Part shown: in pieces, positions 18,103 through 21,853 of the stretch
Numbering within the stretch: the stretch's first letter is position 1
Layout of the letters: each line of letters opens with the position of its first letter
From: DUSC01 sp964371125
GTDB lineage: Bacteria; Pseudomonadota; Alphaproteobacteria; Rhizobiales; Rhizobiaceae
Direction of reading: 5' to 3'
NCBI GenBank assembly: GCA_964371125.1
Contig: CAYJMY010000066.1
Coordinates: forward strand, 1-21,853
DNA: 21,853 nt
Translations under genes and position numbers: made by a program
The notes under the pieces: generated by a model
Seen by the model: only the letters and a program-made list of their open reading frames with translations
Databases searched by the model: none
Told to the model about the DNA's origin: nothing

Positions 18103-18759
18103 ATGACCTACGCCCCCGCCGCCAGCGCCGCCGCGCGTGAATCCGCCCGCTTCTGGGACCGCATGGCCGACCGCTATTCGCGTAAGCCCGTGCCCGACGA
18201 GGCCATATACCAGCGCAAGCTCGCCATCACCCGGGACTACCTGCGCCCGGACATGGACGTGCTCGAGATCGGCTGCGGCACCGGTTCCACCGCGCTCGCT
18301 CACGCCCCTCACGTCCGCCGCATCCGCGGCGTCGACCTCTCGTCGCGGATGGTCGAGATCGCCACGGCGAAGGCCCGCGCGGCGGGCATCGCCAACGTCT
18401 CGTTCGAGGCCGCCGCGCTCGACCAGCTTCCCGTCGGCGACGCCGGGCGCGACGCCGTTCTGGCGCTGAGCCTCTTGCACCTGATCGACGACTGGCAAGG
18501 CGCGGTGGCGAAGATCGCCTCGATGCTGAAGCCCGGCGGCCTGTTCGTGTCGAACACCGCCTGCCTCGCCGAAAACATGGCCTGGTTCCGCTTCGTCGCG
18601 CCGCTCGGCCGTCTCCTCGGCCTGATGCCGCTGGTCAGGATTTTCAGCCAGCGCGACCTCGAACGCAGCCTCGTCGCCAACGGCTTCGACATCGAGCACA
18701 GCTGGCGTCCGAAGGACGGCACGGCCGTGTTCATCGTCGCACGCAAGCGCGCCGCCTGA
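18103..18759 (+). CDS. Class I SAM-dependent methyltransferase
   Basis: The product is a 218-residue soluble methyltransferase of the Methyltransf_11/25 type. Motif I is VLEIGCGTGSTAL (about residues 50-62), the acidic ribose-binding loop is IRGVDLSSRM (about 73-82), and motif IV/V region is AVLALSLLHLIDDW, followed by MLKPGGLFVSNT. The N-terminal ARFWDRMADRYSRKPVPDEAIYQRKL is typical of a group of alphaproteobacterial methyltransferases of unknown substrate. The start at ATG 18103 has GAGAG upstream. Divergent from the LysR gene, it is that regulator's probable target. The substrate cannot be inferred; a small molecule or lipid headgroup is as likely as a quinone. Confidence 0.88.
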   Translation: MTYAPAASAAARESARFWDRMADRYSRKPVPDEAIYQRKLAITRDYLRPDMDVLEIGCGTGSTALAHAPHVRRIRGVDLSSRMVEIATAKARAAGIANVSFEAAALDQLPVGDAGRDAVLALSLLHLIDDWQGAVAKIASMLKPGGLFVSNTACLAENMAWFRFVAPLGRLLGLMPLVRIFSQRDLERSLVANGFDIEHSWRPKDGTAVFIVARKRAA

Positions 18760-18765
18760 TCGCGG

Positions 18766-18785
18766 GCGCAGGGGCGCGCCTGCGC
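18766..18785. terminator. Probable bidirectional terminator hairpin
   Basis: GCGCAGG (18766-18772) and CCTGCGC (18779-18785) form a perfect 7-bp stem with a 6-nt loop, filling the 26-bp gap between the convergent methyltransferase and small membrane protein genes. No T-run. Confidence 0.5.
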
Positions 18786-19073
18786 TCACACGCGGTCGAA
18801 GCGATCCTTGTCGCGCGGCAGGAGGATCACCGCGGTGGCCAGGAAGGCGAAACCGAAGGTCACGCCGAACGACATCGCCAGGATGAACAGCGCCACGCCG
18901 CGCTGGCTGGAATGCATGACCAACTGGCCGAAGCCGCCGACGTTGAACCAGATCAGCCCGCCGGCGACCAGCCAGCCGATGACGACGCCGATCAGCGAAT
19001 TGACGAGGACGAAGCGGATCAGCTTCGGCATCCGCGGCTTCCTGGAGCCATCCGGGTCAACACCCATGCTCAT
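18786..19073 (-). CDS. Small two-helix membrane protein of unknown function
   Basis: The product is 95 aa. After a polar N-terminus (DPDGSRKPRMPK) there are two hydrophobic segments, about residues 19-42 (IRFVLVNSLIGVVIGWLVAG...) and about 60-83 (VALFILAMSFGVTFGFAFLA), then a charged tail PRDKDRFDRV. I recognise no named family. The ATG at 19073 overlaps the TGA of the decarboxylase gene by 4 bp and has GGGAG upstream, so the two are translationally coupled. That coupling suggests a role connected to the decarboxylase or polyamine handling, but nothing in the sequence shows a transport motif. A longer open frame upstream overlaps the decarboxylase and is rejected. Confidence 0.8.
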   Translation of the reverse strand: MSMGVDPDGSRKPRMPKLIRFVLVNSLIGVVIGWLVAGGLIWFNVGGFGQLVMHSSQRGVALFILAMSFGVTFGFAFLATAVILLPRDKDRFDRV

Positions 19074-20293
19074 GCTCCCGCCATGGTTTCCAGGCTGGCA
19101 AAACCCTGCGGCGCGTCGCCCTCGTCGAAGGGCGTCGTTACCTCGACGAAGGTGTCGGGATAGAAGCCGTTGAAGCGGGTCCTGAGCGACAGCGAATAGG
19201 CGCCGATATGGCCGATCTCGACCCAGTCGCCGGTGTCCACCGTCTCCGGCAGCCAGAACGGCCGCGACAGGATGTCGACCGAATCGCAGGTCGCCCCGCA
19301 GACGCGGAACGGCACGATCTTCGTCTCGTCGCCGTTGCGCGTTCGGATCGCCGGATCGGGGATGAAGCGCGCCGGCAGCGTCAGCTTTCCCGTCCACGAA
19401 TCGGACAGCGACGCCCAGATGCCGTCATTGATGTAGAGCCGCCTTCCCTTGCGCAGCAGCACCCTGACGATCAGCGAAAACGCCCGCGCCACGATGACGC
19501 GGCCGGGCTCGGCGACCAGCGGCATGTCGGCGAACTGGTATTCCTGGAGGTCGCCCCGCAGACGCGACATGATCTGCCCGAGCGAGGGCATCTCCGGCGC
19601 CTTGCTCCTCGGATCGTGGCCGAATTCGGCGGGAAAGCCGCCGCCGACGTCGAGTCCAGCGAGCGGGAAGCCGACGCGGTTGCGCACCCAGTCGGCGGAG
19701 GCCAGCGCCCGCTCGTAGGTGTCGGGATCCTCGATCTGGCTGCCGACGTGGAAGCACAGCCCCACGCGGTAGCCGGTGCGTTCCAGCCGCTGCGCCAGCT
19801 CGACCGCATAGGCCGGCCCGGCGCCGAACTTCTTCGACAGTTCGTAGGCAGCCGAACCCTTGGTCTGGATGCGCACGAAGACGGTGATCGCGCCCGGGTC
19901 GATGTCGAGGGCGCGCACGACGCGGGTGAGTTTCGTCACCTCGTCCTCGTGGTCGACCGCCACGACGCGGATGCCGTACTTCTCCAGCGCCAGGCGGATG
20001 TCGGACTGCGCCTTGACCGGGTGCATGTAGAGCATCTCGGCGTCCGCCGAGACGGCCCTCACCGCTGCGAACTCGCCGGGCGAGGCGACGTCGAAGGCGC
20101 TGACGCCGGCCTCGACCAGCGTCTTCAGCACCATCTGCTCGCCGTTGGTCTTCACCGCATAGGCGGTCTTGCCCGGAAACATTTCCATGAACCGGCGCGC
20201 ATCGGCCTTCAGCACCTCTGGCCGGAAACAGTAGACCGGATCGTCCGGCCGCATGGCCAGCGCGGCGGCCCGCGCATTCTCGAATCGCTGCAA
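19070..20293 (-). CDS. PLP-dependent type III (fold III) ornithine/diaminopimelate/arginine decarboxylase family protein
   Basis: Probable amino-acid decarboxylase, most like ornithine decarboxylase, making putrescine for polyamine synthesis. From TTG 20293 it is 407 aa. The PLP Lys is K48 in YAVKTN; HVGSQ and the phosphate-binding GGGFP and EPGR follow. The C-terminal catalytic cysteine is Cys336 in CGATCDSVD, placing it in the ODC/DapDC group. Alanine replaces the usual proline of CGPTCDS. The start is TTG: AAGGAGA sits six bases upstream and the residues it adds (LQRFENARAAALAM) look native; ATG at 20254 has no SD. Lysine/ornithine bifunctionality, known in some rhizobial relatives, cannot be excluded. 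It is followed by the coupled small membrane protein. Confidence 0.88.
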   Translation of the reverse strand: MQRFENARAAALAMRPDDPVYCFRPEVLKADARRFMEMFPGKTAYAVKTNGEQMVLKTLVEAGVSAFDVASPGEFAAVRAVSADAEMLYMHPVKAQSDIRLALEKYGIRVVAVDHEDEVTKLTRVVRALDIDPGAITVFVRIQTKGSAAYELSKKFGAGPAYAVELAQRLERTGYRVGLCFHVGSQIEDPDTYERALASADWVRNRVGFPLAGLDVGGGFPAEFGHDPRSKAPEMPSLGQIMSRLRGDLQEYQFADMPLVAEPGRVIVARAFSLIVRVLLRKGRRLYINDGIWASLSDSWTGKLTLPARFIPDPAIRTRNGDETKIVPFRVCGATCDSVDILSRPFWLPETVDTGDWVEIGHIGAYSLSLRTRFNGFYPDTFVEVTTPFDEGDAPQGFASLETMAGA

Positions 20294-20499
20294 TGGATTC
20301 TCCTTCTTGCTCGCCGCGCATTCTAGATAAGGCAGCCGCACGGCCATGTGAAACCGAAACCTTGCGGCCGGCTGTCGCGTTCCCGCCGCTGCATTGCTCC
20401 ACCGCCGGGCGCTTCTTGCGGCAGGACGCGGAAATCGGGTGGCCGCCCGCTCCTTCCATGCATATTGCCCTTCCCACATCGGGGATGACGGAGAGACTG

Positions 20500-21417
20500 A
20501 TGACCGCACCGACCACGGACCGCGCCGCACAGGCCATGTCGCTTCGCGACTGGACGATGCTCGTCCTGCTCGGGGCGATCTGGGGCGGTTCCTTCTTCTT
20601 CGCCCGCATCGCCGTGACCGAGATCCACCCGCTGGCGCTCGTGCTCTTCCGCGTCGCCATCGCCGGCGCCGCGCTCCACCTCTATCTCGCCGCGCGGGGC
20701 ATATCCTTTGCGCTTGCCGTGCCCCACGCGGCGGGCTTCCTGCTCCTGGCCGTTCTCAACAACGTCATCCCCTTCTCGTTGATCTTCGCCGGCCAGACCG
20801 AGCTCGGCGCCGGGCTCGCATCGGTCCTCAACGCAACGACGCCGTTCTGGACGGCGCTGCTCGCCAGCCGGCTCACCGCCGACGAGAGGCTGACCTGGAA
20901 CAAGGTCGTCGGCATACTGTTCGGCATCGCCGGCACCGCCGTGATGATCGGGCCGGACCTCGCTACCGGTCTCGGCGGGCCGTTGTGGGCCAAACTCGCG
21001 CTGATCGGCGCCTCGGTCTCCTACGCCTTCGCCCTGATGGTGGCGAGGCGCTTCCGCGCCATCCCGCCGGCGGTCATGGCCACCGCGCAGCTCACCGCCT
21101 CGACCGCGGTGATGATCCCCGTCGTGCTCCTCACCGTCGGCATGGACGGCCTGTTTTCGGCGAGCGCGCCGGTTTGGGCGGCCGTGGTCGGGCTGGCGCT
21201 CCTGTCGACCGCCTTCGCCTACATCCTCTATTTCGGTCTCGTCGCCTCGGCCGGCGCGACGAACGCCTCGCTGGTCACGCTGATCGTGCCGGTCAGCGCC
21301 ATTCTGCTCGGCGTCGCCTTCCTCGGCGAGCGCCTCGATCTGGTCGAGATGGCGGGCATGGCGCTGATCGCGACCGGGCTGGTCACCATCGACGGCCGCC
21401 TTTTGCGCCGCCGTTGA
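20500..21417 (+). CDS. DMT-superfamily transporter, EamA family
   Basis: The product is a 305-residue inner-membrane permease with two EamA repeats and about ten helices. Repeat 1 begins MLVLLGAIWGGSFFFARIA and includes ALVLFRVAIAGAAL and LNATTPFWTALLASRL; repeat 2 begins near residue 160 and ends TLIVPVSAILLGVAFLGERL, then a last helix and RRR. Members export amino acids, metabolites or drugs; the substrate is unknown. The ATG at 20500 has GGAGAG directly upstream; ATG 20485 is an alternative six codons earlier... in the same frame (five codons). It is divergent from the decarboxylase gene with 206 bp between, so polyamine or amino-acid export is a possible but unproven link. Confidence 0.9.
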   Translation: MTAPTTDRAAQAMSLRDWTMLVLLGAIWGGSFFFARIAVTEIHPLALVLFRVAIAGAALHLYLAARGISFALAVPHAAGFLLLAVLNNVIPFSLIFAGQTELGAGLASVLNATTPFWTALLASRLTADERLTWNKVVGILFGIAGTAVMIGPDLATGLGGPLWAKLALIGASVSYAFALMVARRFRAIPPAVMATAQLTASTAVMIPVVLLTVGMDGLFSASAPVWAAVVGLALLSTAFAYILYFGLVASAGATNASLVTLIVPVSAILLGVAFLGERLDLVEMAGMALIATGLVTIDGRLLRRR

Positions 21418-21435
21418 ACGGCCCGGCGCGCCGTT
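21417..21435 (+). terminator. Possible terminator of the EamA gene
   Basis: AACGGC (21417-21422) and GCCGTT (21430-21435) form a perfect 6-bp stem around a 7-nt loop directly at the stop codon, followed by GTTG rather than a long T-run. Weak evidence. Confidence 0.3.
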
Positions 21436-21472
21436 GTTGCGGGCCGAAACGCGATTTTACCCACAGCCGCAA

Positions 21473-21570
21473 CAGGCGCAAAATTCCCTGCAATTCCAGT
21501 GCCAGATGGGCCGTGCGAGGTCGGATTTTTCACAATCGCGTCGCATTGCAGCATATTTTGCGCTTGCCTG
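21473..21570. repeat. Long interrupted inverted repeat upstream of the 28-residue gene
   Basis: Three blocks match in inverted order: CAGG (21473-21476) with CCTG (21567-21570), CGCAAAAT (21477-21484) with ATTTTGCG (21555-21562), and CTGCAAT (21488-21494) with ATTGCAG (21545-21551). A 4-nt bulge and a symmetric 3x3 internal loop separate them, giving 19 pairs around a 50-nt loop. The stretch is clearly richer in A and T than its surroundings. It could be an RNA structure, a pair of operator half-sites, or the trace of a small mobile element. Confidence 0.55.
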
Positions 21571-21590
21571 TTGCCGAAACTCACCTAGAC
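21563..21590 (+). promoter_or_regulatory. Probable promoter of the 28-residue membrane protein
   Basis: CTTGCC (21563-21568) and CTAGAC (21585-21590) with a 16-bp spacer resemble the rhizobial sigma-70 form CTTGAC...CTATAT. Transcription would start near 21597, leaving about 26 nt of leader with GGAGG at 21611-21615. The -35 overlaps the bulge of the inverted repeat. Confidence 0.5.
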
Positions 21591-21622
21591 TCCAACGCAT
21601 AGTCTGCAGAGGAGGCTATGAC

Positions 21623-21709
21623 ATGGGACTGACACGGCCAATCAACGCATTGATGATCTGTGCTGCGTTCGCTTTCATCGGAGCCCTCGTGATGGGGGTC
21701 CTGCCCTGA
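21623..21709 (+). CDS. 28-residue single-helix membrane miniprotein
   Basis: ATG 21623 opens a 28-codon frame: a short polar start (MGLTRPIN), one hydrophobic helix (ALMICAAFAFIGALVMG) and VLP at the end. GGAGG lies at 21611-21615, seven bases before the ATG, and a promoter-like pair lies upstream, so the small frame has all the signals of a real gene despite its size. The predicted topology is a single inner-membrane helix with Arg at the cytoplasmic side. I recognise no family or function; a regulatory subunit of a transporter or respiratory complex is the sort of role such proteins have. An in-frame extension upstream to 21434 crosses the promoter and is not credible. Confidence 0.6.
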   Translation: MGLTRPINALMICAAFAFIGALVMGVLP

Positions 21710-21853
21710 AACTCGGACAGACTGGAACTCTCAGGTAGACGGGAAGGCCGGGCGCAAGCCCCGCCGTTATGCTTGAACCGCTGGGGGCAGTTTAAGTTTA
21801 CCCGTCCGACCCGCCAAACGCCCCGGCTTACCCCCAACCCCCTGAGGGAAGGT
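21710..21853. other. Non-coding right edge with a GNRA-capped hairpin
   Basis: No convincing gene in these 144 bases. GGCCGGGC (21746-21753), loop GCAA, GCCCCGCC (21758-21765) form an 8-pair stem with one mismatch, 36 bases after the miniprotein stop, a possible terminator. The last 70 bases are C-rich and I see nothing definite in them. Confidence 0.35.

Noticed and set aside
21752..21765. 14-mer GCGCAAGCCCCGCC shared with 4540-4553 next to the RIME-like element
   Set aside because: In about 22 kb of strongly GC-rich DNA an exact 14-mer match is expected by chance; the copy at 4540 is ordinary coding sequence and no flanking similarity extends it.

Overview
The window is GC-rich chromosomal DNA from an alphaproteobacterium, most likely a rhizobial relative (Phyllobacteriaceae/Mesorhizobium-like). 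This rests on gene content (btaAB betaine-lipid genes, type III PLP decarboxylase, a class A RNase P RNA), on a RIME-like mosaic palindromic element, and on dense GC-biased coding with many 4-bp ATGA gene overlaps. I see no tRNA, CRISPR array, integrase or transposase. It looks like core genome with one small repeat insertion and one decayed gene remnant.

Layout, left to right. 44-459 (-): RNase P RNA with its own promoter, next to a large perfect palindrome. 574-3001 (-): periplasmic lytic transglycosylase, then a djlA-like co-chaperone translationally coupled to an AmiD/AmpD-type amidase. About 3038-3241 (+): the orphan C-terminus of a DMT transporter. 3303-3524 (-): a small lipoprotein. 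3710-7453 (+): a fused 5-oxoprolinase carrying an in-frame palindromic element. 7535-9492 (+): btaA-btaB, preceded by an almost ideal Pho box. 9557-10024 (+): a secreted protein with ten cysteines behind an FNR/FixK-like palindrome. 10065-11444 (-): a membrane-anchored beta-lactamase-fold serine hydrolase. 11683-13748 (+): a GH25 muramidase lipoprotein coupled to an MltB-type lytic transglycosylase. 13809-15830 (-): an OafA-like acyltransferase with an SGNH domain. 15964-17084 (+): lrgA-lrgB-type pair. 17091-17993 (-): LysR regulator, divergent from a SAM methyltransferase (18103-18759, +). 18786-20293 (-): ornithine/diaminopimelate/arginine-type decarboxylase coupled to a small membrane protein. 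20500-21417 (+): EamA transporter. 21623-21709 (+): a 28-residue membrane miniprotein with its own likely promoter, behind a long imperfect inverted repeat.

Themes. Cell-envelope functions dominate: four peptidoglycan-cleaving enzymes (SLT, amidase, GH25, MltB), an LrgAB pair, a penicillin-binding-like hydrolase, an envelope acyltransferase and phosphorus-free membrane lipid synthesis. Glutathione-cycle (5-oxoproline) and polyamine metabolism are also present. I found no clear-cut new multi-gene defence or mobile system. The most unusual items are the repeat fixed inside the 5-oxoprolinase reading frame, the structured locus of the 28-residue protein, and the FNR-like site ahead of the cysteine-rich protein.
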